Below are positions 14,597 through 22,224 of a DNA stretch of 22,258 bases, piece after piece. The DNA lies in IMG/VR virus record IMGVR_UViG_3300048912_000040, positions 1-22,258 of that record; one strand, 5' to 3'. Within the stretch, counting starts at the first letter, position 1, and every line of letters starts with the position of its first letter. Origin of the DNA: a virus. A program made the translations under genes and the position numbers. The notes under the pieces are model-generated. The model was given only the letters and a program-made list of their open reading frames with translations, was not told the origin of the DNA and searched no databases.

Positions 14597-15652
14597 TCAT
14601 GCGAGCGTGATCCCGTAATAGGTCGCGATGTTTTGTCTAATCGCAGTCCTGTCAGATGAGGACAGCACCGCAGGGAATATATAAAATTCAAGAATTTGCC
14701 CCTGCAACCCAAACCCGCCAGATGATGGATCGTCACATCCCAGAACCAAGGGAAGATTTATAGCGCCCACATTGCCATCGCCGTAGATGTAGTCGGAATT
14801 TTTTGTTAGGACCGCGCCGTTAGCTTTGAGGTCAGCCGAGGAGTCGTTCCAAGCCGTGTCGAACAGGTAATAAGTCCCAGCGTCCGGGCTTAGTGTGTAT
14901 CGCCCCCCATTGCCTGAGTTAAACGACTCGCCGTCAGCGCCAGCCTCCAAACCGATGCCACTCCCAAGAAATTCCAGCCAGAGATCGGGGCCATCTGGGA
15001 ATCCGATATCCTGCCCATTTATGCCTGCTATGCGGCCGCCGCCGCTTGCTACCGTTTCCACTTTCGCAAGAGCAAAAATCGTGAATGCGCTATTGGGTAG
15101 CGATATATTATTAGTCACCAAAAACAACGAACCATCAAATGAAAGCCCCGGCTTCCCGTTGGATGTCGAAGCCACCCAAGCTGGCTGGGACAGTGCGGTT
15201 GATTGGGATGCATCAAGCCCATTTCCGCTTTGATCGTTCCAGATAGCAACAAAAGGATTGGCACCGCCAAGGAATGTATTTATGCCGCTAATGTCGAGAT
15301 CGCCTGTTAACGTGTCACTCGAAAAACTCTGCTCGGCATCATCGCTATCTCGCCTGATTGTAAGCACAGGGGAGCCAGCCATAGCAGACGAGAGAGCCCG
15401 CCCACCAAACGCGGCGGCGGCCGTTACCGTTGTTAAATCCAGCGGACCTACATAGTCCCCCCCACCACCGCCGCCGCCACCCGACGAAACGTTGACCACT
15501 CCTGAATTATTCCAAAGCTGCCCCCCCAAACCTGGATCAGCGGTCGGAAGCGCAGCAATTATTTTTGCCCCGCTTTCAACGACGATCTGACCGCCCGAGG
15601 CGATAACCAGCACGTCGCCGTCGCTCATGTAAATTGTGGTTTGATTTGTCAT
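14597..15652 (-). CDS. Lectin-like protein with GH54/concanavalin-type domain and capsid-region docking module
   Basis: 351 aa. Residues 11-58 repeat the module of the 62-aa protein encoded after the capsid gene. A linker of eight glycines (58-65) follows, then a beta-sandwich candidate from about 70 to 351. That part carries SPVLTIRRDSDDAEQSF (93-110) and FVAIWNDQSGNGLDASQ (134-150), close to the N-terminal signature of GH54 alpha-L-arabinofuranosidase B domains (RxSDD then YDQSGNGNHxTQ), and later features of concanavalin/LamG folds. Catalytic residues were not verified, so binding is likelier than hydrolysis. It sits among head-neck genes (ATGA with the head-closure gene), not with tail fibres, which suggests display on the head or neck. 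Could alternatively be a tail-side adhesin encoded out of order. Confidence 0.75.
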   Translation of the reverse strand: MTNQTTIYMSDGDVLVIASGGQIVVESGAKIIAALPTADPGLGGQLWNNSGVVNVSSGGGGGGGGDYVGPLDLTTVTAAAAFGGRALSSAMAGSPVLTIRRDSDDAEQSFSSDTLTGDLDISGINTFLGGANPFVAIWNDQSGNGLDASQSTALSQPAWVASTSNGKPGLSFDGSLFLVTNNISLPNSAFTIFALAKVETVASGGGRIAGINGQDIGFPDGPDLWLEFLGSGIGLEAGADGESFNSGNGGRYTLSPDAGTYYLFDTAWNDSSADLKANGAVLTKNSDYIYGDGNVGAINLPLVLGCDDPSSGGFGLQGQILEFYIFPAVLSSSDRTAIRQNIATYYGITLA

Positions 15653-15996
15653 CCGCTAACCTGAATATCTAGAGCGATCAGCGTCCCGCCGATTCGGCGC
15701 GTGTTGTCGTCAACCGACTTTATCGCCAGTTCCCGGCCGCGAACGACAAGTTTGTCGTTGGTCGTGATCGGCAATAGCGAGGAAACATCTTCCGCCATCG
15801 CAATTACCCTGCGATCACCCTGCACAATTGAGCCAACGAGCTCGCTCGGCTTGTAGCCCATGACGCGGGCTTTTGCAGTCACGTCAGTCTTTGGCCGCGG
15901 CGTGCCAGATCCGGTGAAGCGGCGGAAAACAACATCCTCGCCCACTTCATCAATCATTGCGCGATGGCTGGCGTGCAGATCGATCAGCGTAGTCAT
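15649..15996 (-). CDS. Head-closure / head-tail joining protein (stopper candidate)
   Basis: 115 aa from the ATG at 15996, chosen because it makes an ATGA overlap with the connector stop; an alternative start lies four codons upstream. Seen: DEVGEDVVFRRFTGSG, a middle KARVMGYKPSELVGSIVQGDRR, and the C-terminal beta segment TNDKLVVRGRELAIKSVDD. This size and pattern (small beta-barrel, GEDVVFRR motif near the N-terminus) fit head-closure or joining proteins encoded after gp6-type connectors. Assignment rests on pattern and position. ATGA overlap with the next gene. Confidence 0.75.
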   Translation of the reverse strand: MTTLIDLHASHRAMIDEVGEDVVFRRFTGSGTPRPKTDVTAKARVMGYKPSELVGSIVQGDRRVIAMAEDVSSLLPITTNDKLVVRGRELAIKSVDDNTRRIGGTLIALDIQVSG

Positions 15997-16616
15997 GCCA
16001 ACGCCCAACTGCGGAAGTTTTCCAGCAGGCTAGCGACGGTATCGTTCAATGATTTATCCAGCGCCCCGGTGGCCTCTATCTCAACAGAGCCGACACCTTC
16101 GACAACCCTCTTCCTTACCATCTGGCTCGGCCCGCCGAACACAAACAAGCGGCCGATGCGCAGAAGCATGGCGGACACAAGTTCGGACGGGACGGTCGCA
16201 TACCCGGCCACGGCAATAATCGTAATGCGCGAACCGACCTGCGTCGTGGGCCAAACTTGGTTGTATTTGAGGACGATTGACGGGGCGAGGCCCTCTAAGC
16301 GGGCTTCATACACCGCCGCATCAAGCGCCTGCGTAACACCGTCAACGTCAACGTATGAAATCGATGTGACGGACTGGATCGGAGAAACCGGAAGTCGCTT
16401 GAATTCGGAAAAGCTATCGCACTTCATAGACACGGTTTGCGTGACGATCTTGATGTCGCAATAGCGCTCGACAAAGCCGCGCTCTGCCAGGATCATGCGT
16501 GTAATCATGTCGTCATAGCTGGTGTCAGCCGTCGCAATCCCGCACTGCTGCTTGACCTGCGCCGCAGTCACCGGCTCAGACGCGGGCGCTACCGTAACAG
16601 TCGCGGGATACCACAT
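15993..16616 (-). CDS. Head-tail connector, HK97 gp6-like
   Basis: 207 aa. Forms the adaptor ring below the portal. Seen: the opening VTVAPASEPVTAAQVKQQCGI, then a helix (YDDMITRMILAERGFVERYCDI) and the beta segment LPVSPIQSVTSISYVDVDG, a well-known signature of the Phage_gp6-like connector family. The C-terminal part VPSELVSAMLLRIGRLFVFGG is the expected second helical segment. Length is somewhat above minimal family members. Coupled to its neighbours by TAATG upstream and ATGA downstream. Confidence 0.87.
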   Translation of the reverse strand: MWYPATVTVAPASEPVTAAQVKQQCGIATADTSYDDMITRMILAERGFVERYCDIKIVTQTVSMKCDSFSEFKRLPVSPIQSVTSISYVDVDGVTQALDAAVYEARLEGLAPSIVLKYNQVWPTTQVGSRITIIAVAGYATVPSELVSAMLLRIGRLFVFGGPSQMVRKRVVEGVGSVEIEATGALDKSLNDTVASLLENFRSWALA

Positions 16617-16810
16617 TAGCGGCGGCTTTTCTGCTTGCGCGTCTCGATCGCCGGAAAGGCAACCGCCCGCTCGATCTGACGTTCAGCCACCGGCAACGCG
16701 AACCCCGCGCCGATCAGGCGCAAAGCCTCATCCTGCGGGAAATCGCGCTTGTCGCCCGGTTCTAAGGAAAATGCCGGCCCCGAAAGGCCGACAGTCATTT
16801 CAATTAGCAT
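16616..16810 (-). CDS. Small conserved phage head-neck protein, function unknown
   Basis: 64 aa starting at MLIEMT. The start is set by a TAATG overlap with the upstream 62-aa gene; a longer in-frame reading starting further upstream overlaps that gene and looks spurious. The pattern FSLEPGDKRDFPQDEALRLIGAGFALPV followed by a basic tail resembles small proteins commonly found between capsid and connector genes, in which a short beta strand precedes a D/E-A-x-RLI-x-AGFA helix. No catalytic motif is visible. TAATG overlap with the connector gene. Likely an assembly or structural accessory. Confidence 0.75.
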   Translation of the reverse strand: MLIEMTVGLSGPAFSLEPGDKRDFPQDEALRLIGAGFALPVAERQIERAVAFPAIETRKQKSRR

Positions 16811-16998
16811 TAGCCGGCCGAGACGGTCACGACACCCGCATTGCTCCACAACTGACCCACAACGTGGGGGTCTGCGGTGGGCAGCGTTGCGACAAGTATA
16901 CCGCCGGACTCGACGGTAATCTGACCGCCAGAAGCAACGACCAATTCGTCGCCGCCGACCTTTTTGTAAACTTTGGATTGGTAAGTGGCATCAACCAT
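16810..16998 (-). CDS. Small head-associated protein, candidate decoration or docking module
   Basis: 62 aa, ATG with GGAG about 8 nt upstream (GGAGCCTGAACA). I do not recognise a named family with certainty. Residues 15-62 (GGDELVVASGGQ through PTADPHVVGQLW to VVTVSAG) are about two-thirds identical by hand count (32 of 48) to residues 11-58 of the 351-aa lectin-like protein encoded at 14597-15652. No signal peptide or TM segment; the composition suggests all beta. The slot directly after the capsid gene is where phages often encode decoration proteins, so a capsid-binding role is plausible. It also resembles short C-terminal modules I have seen on phage structural proteins. TAATG junction with the next gene. 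Confidence 0.75.
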   Translation of the reverse strand: MVDATYQSKVYKKVGGDELVVASGGQITVESGGILVATLPTADPHVVGQLWSNAGVVTVSAG

Positions 16999-17028
16999 TG
17001 TTCAGGCTCCGTATGAGGAAATAGAGGA

Positions 17029-17044
17029 GGCGGGATAACCCGCC
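17029..17044 (-). other. GC-rich hairpin after the capsid gene
   Basis: Perfect 6-bp stem GGCGGG with loop TTAT and CCCGCC on the minus strand, just after the capsid stop. Flanking GAGG and CCTC can extend it with a bulge. There is no downstream T-run, so it is not a standard intrinsic terminator. It could be a 3'-end stabiliser or RNase processing structure for the capsid message. Confidence 0.5.
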
Positions 17045-17059
17045 CCCTCGTTGTTTGCT

Positions 17060-18325
17060 TTAAGCCTGGATGAGATGCTTGACGGCCGCGGTATCCACCA
17101 GCTCACCGTCGAAACGGATCAGGCCAGCAATACCGAGATCGGGCCAGAAACGCTCACGCATGACGCCGATGACCGGGCTGCCAACCTTGCGAACCCAATA
17201 CTTTCCGAAGTCGCCGAAGATCATGGTCTTGTTGCCGGTGGCAAGCGAAGCCATCGCCTGGTTGATGGAGTAGTTATAGCCAAGCAGCGAGCCGGGGGCG
17301 CCCTGCTGTATATTGCCCATCTGCCAGATGTACTGACCGTTGCCGTCCTTCAGCTTGCGGATGGCCTTCAGGGTCGAGTCATTGAACATGAACCGAACCT
17401 TGGGACCAGTGCGGTAGGCCGGGTCAACCGAGTGGACGAGATCAAGGATTTCGTCCACCGTGACCGCAGCAACCGCGGCGGCAGTCTTACCGAGAGTCGA
17501 GGCAGTCACAACGCCCATCGGCGCCGAGGAGCCCGATCCCGTGGTAAGCTGGGTGTTCGCGGTGCGGCCGAGACGCTCGCCGAGCAGCGAACCAAGCAGA
17601 GATTCGATGTTGAAAATCGAATCCTGATTGAGTTCCGTGCTCCACTTGACGAACTCGGTGTCGAACACGTAAGCGTCGAGGCGCTTCTGACCGAACACAG
17701 CGTCTTCCGAACCGTCGTCGGTGAGCGCGGTGCCTTCCGTGTGGGCACCGGCCGACTTGGACGTGTCGTTAATGGTCGGAATGTTGATCTGGTTACCCGA
17801 GGAGGTCAGCATTTCCTGGGAAACACCGGGATCGTACATCGGGCCATAGGCCAGCATCGAGCGGACGATCTCGTTGGCGAGATCAACCGGGACGGTGTAG
17901 CCGCCAGCCGTGGTGGTGCCGGCGGACTGGATGCGGAATTCCGCGTCGCCCTTCTTCACAACGCCCGCGCGCAGAACGGAACGTTCCTCGGCGGAAAGTT
18001 CGGCCACGTCGCCGCCGGCACGAAGCATCTTGTAGAACACTTCGCGATATTCGGGCTTCTCGGCATCGGCAACGCCGCGGGCCTCGCCATCCGGGCTGGT
18101 CGGGCGCTGTGCACGGCTGATCTCAACGGCACGCTTCTCCAGCGCAGCAATCTTCTCCTCGCGCTCGATCTGCTTTTCAAGCCGATCATGCTCGGCCATG
18201 GCGGCGTCGTGGGCGGTTTCCAGTTCCTTGGCGCGGGCTTCGTCAGCGGTGCCGATCTGGTCGAGACGTTCGCGGGCTTCGGCGATGATTTTCGCCTGCT
18301 TCTCCCGCATTTCTTTGATGGTCAT
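17060..18325 (-). CDS. HK97-fold major capsid protein
   Basis: 421 aa. Builds the icosahedral head. Residues 1-75 are strongly charged and heptad-like (Glu/Lys/Arg/Ala rich), the expected delta-domain coiled coil that acts as built-in scaffold and is cut by the protease encoded upstream. The body follows, with the N-arm segment YREVFYKMLRAGG (93-105), SAGTTTAGGYTVPVDLANEI at 134-153, a P-loop or E-loop region, and the C-terminal A-domain. Length is typical for precursor capsid proteins of this fold. The exact cleavage site cannot be read off. Strong SD, and RNA hairpins on both sides of the gene. Confidence 0.95.
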   Translation of the reverse strand: MTIKEMREKQAKIIAEARERLDQIGTADEARAKELETAHDAAMAEHDRLEKQIEREEKIAALEKRAVEISRAQRPTSPDGEARGVADAEKPEYREVFYKMLRAGGDVAELSAEERSVLRAGVVKKGDAEFRIQSAGTTTAGGYTVPVDLANEIVRSMLAYGPMYDPGVSQEMLTSSGNQINIPTINDTSKSAGAHTEGTALTDDGSEDAVFGQKRLDAYVFDTEFVKWSTELNQDSIFNIESLLGSLLGERLGRTANTQLTTGSGSSAPMGVVTASTLGKTAAAVAAVTVDEILDLVHSVDPAYRTGPKVRFMFNDSTLKAIRKLKDGNGQYIWQMGNIQQGAPGSLLGYNYSINQAMASLATGNKTMIFGDFGKYWVRKVGSPVIGVMRERFWPDLGIAGLIRFDGELVDTAAVKHLIQA

Positions 18326-18340
18326 AGTGATAGTTCTCCA
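18326..18340 (-). promoter_or_regulatory. Capsid gene ribosome-binding leader
   Basis: The minus strand reads TTGGAGAACTATCACT directly before the capsid ATG. GGAG is a strong Shine-Dalgarno with 10 nt spacing. The block TGGAGAACTA recurs before the tail-tube gene, the other high-copy structural gene. Confidence 0.7.
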
Positions 18341-18363
18341 AAAAAATAGCCGCTCTGGGCGGC
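18340..18363 (-). terminator. Terminator-like hairpin between protease and capsid genes
   Basis: On the minus strand GCCGC, a 5-nt loop CCAGA, then GCGGC, followed by TA and seven T residues. The stem can gain one outer G-U pair. This is the shape of an intrinsic terminator or attenuator, yet it lies inside the head operon just 5' of the capsid ribosome-binding site. It may partly terminate, or act as a 5' stabilising or processing hairpin for the capsid message. Seen in sequence; function inferred. Confidence 0.6.
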
Positions 18364-18390
18364 CGTTTCGTTGGGCTTCAGCGGGATCGC

Positions 18391-18978
18391 TTAGGCTTTA
18401 CTCCGGAGTTTTAGCTCCAGGTTGGCTTTCATACGGAGGCGATGCGCCGCCGCGTTGAAATTCTTGCGTTTGGTCTCCTTGCGCGCCTCGTCCAGCGAGC
18501 GCAGCGCAATCGAGGTGTCGTCATAGGCCGGGAACGCCACGGCCGACACTTCGAACAACTCGACTTTGTGGATGGTCCGCGCCGGCACGTCGCCGGACTC
18601 GTCCCACTCGTCATGCGTGACGCGGAAGCCGAATGACATGCCGGAGATGTCGCCGCGCTCTAGTTGCACTGCGAGGTCTCGGCCGTCCGTGGTGTCCGGC
18701 AGATCAACCTCAACCGCGAGACCCGTGCCGTCTTCCTTCAGACGCAAGGTTCCTGCGGTGGAACGGCCGATGACGCGCCCGCTGTCGTGGTCGATCAGCG
18801 CGCGAATATCAGAATTCTTGATGGTCTCGGCAAAGGCGCCAGGCGCAATCGACTCAGTGAAATAACCGCCAATGTCAGCCCGCGTATTGAACAGCGCAGC
18901 ATAGCCTTTGGCAGTCTTGCCCGCATCACTGGCGCGGACTTCAGGCGGACTAGTTAGCGCCCGTCGTTCCAGGGTCAT
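18391..18978 (-). CDS. Prohead protease (HK97 gp4-like, S78/U35 type)
   Basis: 195 aa. Cleaves the capsid scaffold (delta) region during head maturation. Seen: AKGYAALFNTRADIGGYF near residue 23, GAFAETI near 47, catalytic His candidate H64 in ALIDHDSGRVIGR, the ISGMSFGF motif at 111-118 carrying the nucleophile candidate (S115, with S112 alternative), and VELFEVSAVAFPAY further on. These are hallmarks of the family. Position between portal and capsid is canonical. ATGA overlap with the portal stop. A hairpin followed by a T-run lies between its stop and the capsid gene. Confidence 0.93.
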   Translation of the reverse strand: MTLERRALTSPPEVRASDAGKTAKGYAALFNTRADIGGYFTESIAPGAFAETIKNSDIRALIDHDSGRVIGRSTAGTLRLKEDGTGLAVEVDLPDTTDGRDLAVQLERGDISGMSFGFRVTHDEWDESGDVPARTIHKVELFEVSAVAFPAYDDTSIALRSLDEARKETKRKNFNAAAHRLRMKANLELKLRSKA

Positions 18979-20189
18979 TTGACCACTCCATTGTCTGTGA
19001 CGGCGGGCGCGGGAGAGCTTCCGAGTTCAATAGTTGCACCTTGAATGTAGAGTACGTCGCCATTCTTCATCGGCGGGCGGTTGTCGAGTGCGCGGCCCTC
19101 ATTCGGCGTTAGCAAGGCGTTTTGTACGCCGCTCGCCAGCGATTCCATCCGCGATTTGAAGTCGCCGCGCATCAGCGCATCAAGGCTGTGCTCTGCGTAG
19201 CGATTGCCAGTACGGCCAAAGATTTTTAGATTGATCTCCTCCTCAAACGCCTTCGCCCATTGGGCGATCAGATGCTTGACGAGATGCAAGTCCTGCTGCT
19301 CGGTATTCGAAAACGTGCCGTGTGTGAGGTCTTGCAGGAACACCGGCGGCAGATTGTAGACGCGGGCGATCTCGACAACCTGAAACTGACGCGCTTCCGT
19401 CATCTGTCCCTTTGCCGGGTCGAAGCCAACGGGCTTTAGCTCGTAGCCGGCAGGGATTGGGAAAACGGGTTCGCTGTTAGATTTCGCGGCGTCAATCGCC
19501 CGCTTGATGTCGCCCTGAGCACGCTTAACCGCTTCCGGCCCCGCCGGCATCGGACCCACGAGCGCAAGAGGCGGCACCCCACCCCCAGCGAAGAAGCCAG
19601 AGGCGTAATCATTCATTGCCAAGGCTAGTTGAATGGCCTTTGAACCCAGCACGATCGGCCCATAGACCCCTAGCTGATCGCGGCGAAGCATGAACGGAAC
19701 GTCTATCACGTCTATCGCAGGGTATACCTTCCCCTCGAATTCATAGACCTTTTTGCCGTTGACCCGCTTGACCATCGTATAAAATGGGTCCATCGGCCAA
19801 ATACCGACGACATTGCCGGCAACGCGCTCAATCCAAGACAGCCCGCGCCCACCCGTAAACACCTGCTGCCAGAAATATTTGCGCCAGCCGAACGAGGTCC
19901 ACTCGTCGTTAGGCGCCTCGTTCAAGATCCGCTGGATGCCGCCCTTGATACGCTCGGCGCCGCCATCCTTGGCGCGATAAGCATGAAGCGGCAGGCTTGC
20001 GAGGCTCGCCGGCAGGAATGAGGACGCCGCGGCGACAGCGGGCACCTGTAACGCGCTATCGATCGTAACAGCCGGCAGGGTGCCGCTCGATATGCCGAAG
20101 TAGGACAGGAAATTCTCGGCGCTTACCGGGACGCGCGGGTCTTCCGGAGAAGCCCGCTTTTCCTTTCGGCCGAATAGGTTGAAATTCAC
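18975..20189 (-). CDS. HK97-family portal protein
   Basis: 404 aa. Forms the dodecameric portal at the head vertex through which DNA enters and leaves. Seen: N-terminal FNLFGRKEK, then a stretch ending PLHAYRAKDGG, a central TMVKRVNGKKVYEFEGK region, and the conserved segment VYNLPPVFLQDLTHGTFSNTE followed by the long helix and EGRALDNRPPM, all typical of HK97 gp3-type portals. Length is normal for the family (about 400). It overlaps terL by ATGA upstream and the protease by ATGA downstream, which fixes the start and implies translational coupling. Confidence 0.93.
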   Translation of the reverse strand: MNFNLFGRKEKRASPEDPRVPVSAENFLSYFGISSGTLPAVTIDSALQVPAVAAASSFLPASLASLPLHAYRAKDGGAERIKGGIQRILNEAPNDEWTSFGWRKYFWQQVFTGGRGLSWIERVAGNVVGIWPMDPFYTMVKRVNGKKVYEFEGKVYPAIDVIDVPFMLRRDQLGVYGPIVLGSKAIQLALAMNDYASGFFAGGGVPPLALVGPMPAGPEAVKRAQGDIKRAIDAAKSNSEPVFPIPAGYELKPVGFDPAKGQMTEARQFQVVEIARVYNLPPVFLQDLTHGTFSNTEQQDLHLVKHLIAQWAKAFEEEINLKIFGRTGNRYAEHSLDALMRGDFKSRMESLASGVQNALLTPNEGRALDNRPPMKNGDVLYIQGATIELGSSPAPAVTDNGVVK

Positions 20190-21904
20190 GAAGCGCCCAC
20201 CAGACTGTATCCAGGGTCATCCCAAGGGGAGATCGTCGGAATGTTGTTGTTACGGTCACGGGACTTGAGCCCGCACACCATCGTCAGCGCCACCGCACCG
20301 TCGATGCGAAATCTGGCTTTGTCTTTGTCCAGCTTCCGATTGCCGGACGGGTCCATCGATGCCACAGCGTTCGCCATGTTCCAGTTCAGAACCGGGTTGC
20401 TTGCGTGCTCTAGGTGCCGCTCGATCACTTCGATTTCGAGAGTGTCGATCGCGGGCGCCATGTCCCGAAAGCCCTGGCCCCACGGAATGAGCCGAAGGCC
20501 CGAGCCGCGCTTACTCTCGCCGCCCTTGTCTTCCCACGCCTCGAACCCGAGGCGGTCGAACTCACGCAGCAAATCAGCGATGCGCCAACGGTCATAAGCG
20601 AGGCCCAGCACCGTGTAGCGCTGCCAAAGCTCTACAATCTTGTTCGCAACCACTGCCGGGTCGATTGTGCGGCCTGGCGATACAAGCAGATGGCCATCTT
20701 TGTGCCATTGCGAATAGCGATTGTTACCAGAACCGAAGTCCCGGTTACTGTGCTCGCTTAATAGGTCTTCCGGTTTCCAGAGGAACGGCCTGACCTTGGT
20801 TTTTTCTCCAGCGCTACACATAACCAGCGCGGTAAGGTCGACCACCGCCGACATATCCAGCGCAAGATAAACTTCTTCCTTATCCGCGAAATCTGCCGGC
20901 CCAACGCAGGCCATCCATTCCTTGCGGGATATCAGCGACGACGTCGGAGACACCCGCTGGTTTAGATATAGGTTGCGGAATTTCGGCTCCTCTGCCGGCA
21001 TCCGTTGCGCCTTGTCGGCAATCGCCTTCAGGTCGTCGAATGACCTGAAATCGCCTAACGCGGGATTCGCTTTCTTCCATTCCTTTGAGTCGAAGATGTC
21101 TTGGCAATCTTCTGGGACTTCATAGAGGTGGCAAACAATCCGAGGATCTTTGGCGCCAGCACTATCATCAATAAGCTTCGACAGGATATGTTCAGGATCG
21201 TTTGACTGCGTAGAAATGACAACAAACAACGGGTCAGAACGGGCGCCAAACGATGTATCAAGAACGTCGTACAGTTCCCGGCTTTTTGCCTGCGCCAACT
21301 CATCGAACACAACGAACGTAGGGTTCAGGCCGTGCTTGGTGCCCGCCTCTGCGGACATCGCGCGATAGAACGAACCGTTCGAATAGCAAGCAATCGTCTT
21401 GGTCGAGTCGATGCACCGCAGAACCTCGCCCAGCTCAGGGTCGGCCCGAACGATCTGCGCGGCGACCTTGTAGACCTGCGCGGCCTGTTCACGGTCATTC
21501 GCGGCCGAGTAAACTTCGCCGTTCTGTACCGCTTCCGGGCCGATCAGATGAACCAGCACCAGCGCCGCGATTAGCGCTGTCTTGCCGTTCTTGCGGGCAA
21601 TCGACAGGATGGCGCGACGAACCGTCCGAGATCCTGTTTTCGGATCGTGTGGTTCGTAAATGTCGCGGATGAAACGCTTCTGCCACTCCCGAAGCTTGAA
21701 CTTGCCGCCATGCCCCTCGCCTGACGGAACGGTTAGCTGCTCAATGAAGCGGATGACCCGCTCTGCCCGATAAGGCCGGCGAACTTGCTTTTCTTTTGTT
21801 TTGCGGTTGGCAGCTTGAGCGCGGCGCGGCTTTTCGGGTCTAGACCTAGCCTGTCGCCCAGGCTTGCGATTATTGCCGCCTGCCCGTTCAGTATCTTCAG
21901 CCAT
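20186..21904 (-). CDS. terL: Phage terminase large subunit (ATPase and nuclease)
   Basis: 572 aa from the ATG at 21904 (reading MAEDTE); an in-frame GTG at 21946 would give 586 aa. This is the DNA-packaging motor and headful or cos nuclease. Using numbering from the GTG: Walker A-like ARKNGKT at 117-123, Walker B FVVFDE at 211-216, coupling motif VISTQS at 243-248, and RNase H-type acidic residues D364 (LALDMS), D452 (YDRW) and D549 (RIDG). No ATG, GTG or TTG occurs in this frame between the end of terS and the ATG at 21904, so the basic N-terminal tail must overlap terS. The stop overlaps the portal start by ATGA. Family: Terminase_1-like. Identification is firm; the exact start is not. Confidence 0.93.
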   Translation of the reverse strand: MAEDTERAGGNNRKPGRQARSRPEKPRRAQAANRKTKEKQVRRPYRAERVIRFIEQLTVPSGEGHGGKFKLREWQKRFIRDIYEPHDPKTGSRTVRRAILSIARKNGKTALIAALVLVHLIGPEAVQNGEVYSAANDREQAAQVYKVAAQIVRADPELGEVLRCIDSTKTIACYSNGSFYRAMSAEAGTKHGLNPTFVVFDELAQAKSRELYDVLDTSFGARSDPLFVVISTQSNDPEHILSKLIDDSAGAKDPRIVCHLYEVPEDCQDIFDSKEWKKANPALGDFRSFDDLKAIADKAQRMPAEEPKFRNLYLNQRVSPTSSLISRKEWMACVGPADFADKEEVYLALDMSAVVDLTALVMCSAGEKTKVRPFLWKPEDLLSEHSNRDFGSGNNRYSQWHKDGHLLVSPGRTIDPAVVANKIVELWQRYTVLGLAYDRWRIADLLREFDRLGFEAWEDKGGESKRGSGLRLIPWGQGFRDMAPAIDTLEIEVIERHLEHASNPVLNWNMANAVASMDPSGNRKLDKDKARFRIDGAVALTMVCGLKSRDRNNNIPTISPWDDPGYSLVGAS

Positions 21905-22224
21905 GGCGATTGTGTTTGCGACCCCGCAGAGTTGATCACAATCCACTCAAAGCTCGGATTGCTGATCTCCAGCGCCGCCTTTTTATGGATGGCCCATGCC
22001 ATCCCGAACGCTGCTAAGTGAAAGCTATCCAGCGCCGAATAGACGCTGGTCGGCATTGATTGCTTAATGACCTCGATGCACCCGCGGGCGTCGTCCATCA
22101 GATGCTCGGGGACGAAAGGTTGGCCCAAAGCCTCGATGCCGGATTCTTCAATGAGACGCTTGCCGGGGTTGCCCTCTAGGGCTTCGACAGCAGCTAGTTT
22201 GCCTCTTGGACCGCGCTTACCCAT
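21733..22224 (-). CDS. terS: Phage terminase small subunit (P27-like)
   Basis: 163 aa, ATG start preceded by GAGGG a few bases upstream. It probably recognises phage DNA and recruits the large subunit for packaging. The N-terminus (GKRGPRGKLAAVEALEGNPGKR) followed by a helical middle and a C-terminal LGLDPKSRAALKLP stretch matches the usual layout of P27-type small terminases (family knowledge, not searched). It directly precedes the large terminase, the expected position. The unusual point is a long out-of-frame overlap with the large subunit (about 170 nt). The C-terminal tail, rich in Lys then Ser, lies wholly inside that overlap. Confidence 0.88.
   Translation of the reverse strand: MGKRGPRGKLAAVEALEGNPGKRLIEESGIEALGQPFVPEHLMDDARGCIEVIKQSMPTSVYSALDSFHLAAFGMAWAIHKKAALEISNPSFEWIVINSAGSQTQSPWLKILNGQAAIIASLGDRLGLDPKSRAALKLPTAKQKKSKFAGLIGQSGSSASLSS

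Noticed and set aside
14476-14736. 86-codon minus-strand frame bridging the lectin and terminator genes
   Set aside because: It overlaps both neighbours out of frame, has no SD and no recognisable sequence.
17051-18349. 432-codon open frame on the plus strand covering the whole capsid gene
   Set aside because: It is exactly antisense to a firmly identified capsid gene; GC-rich codon bias commonly leaves such mirror frames open. The translation shows no recognisable domain and no SD or coupled neighbours.
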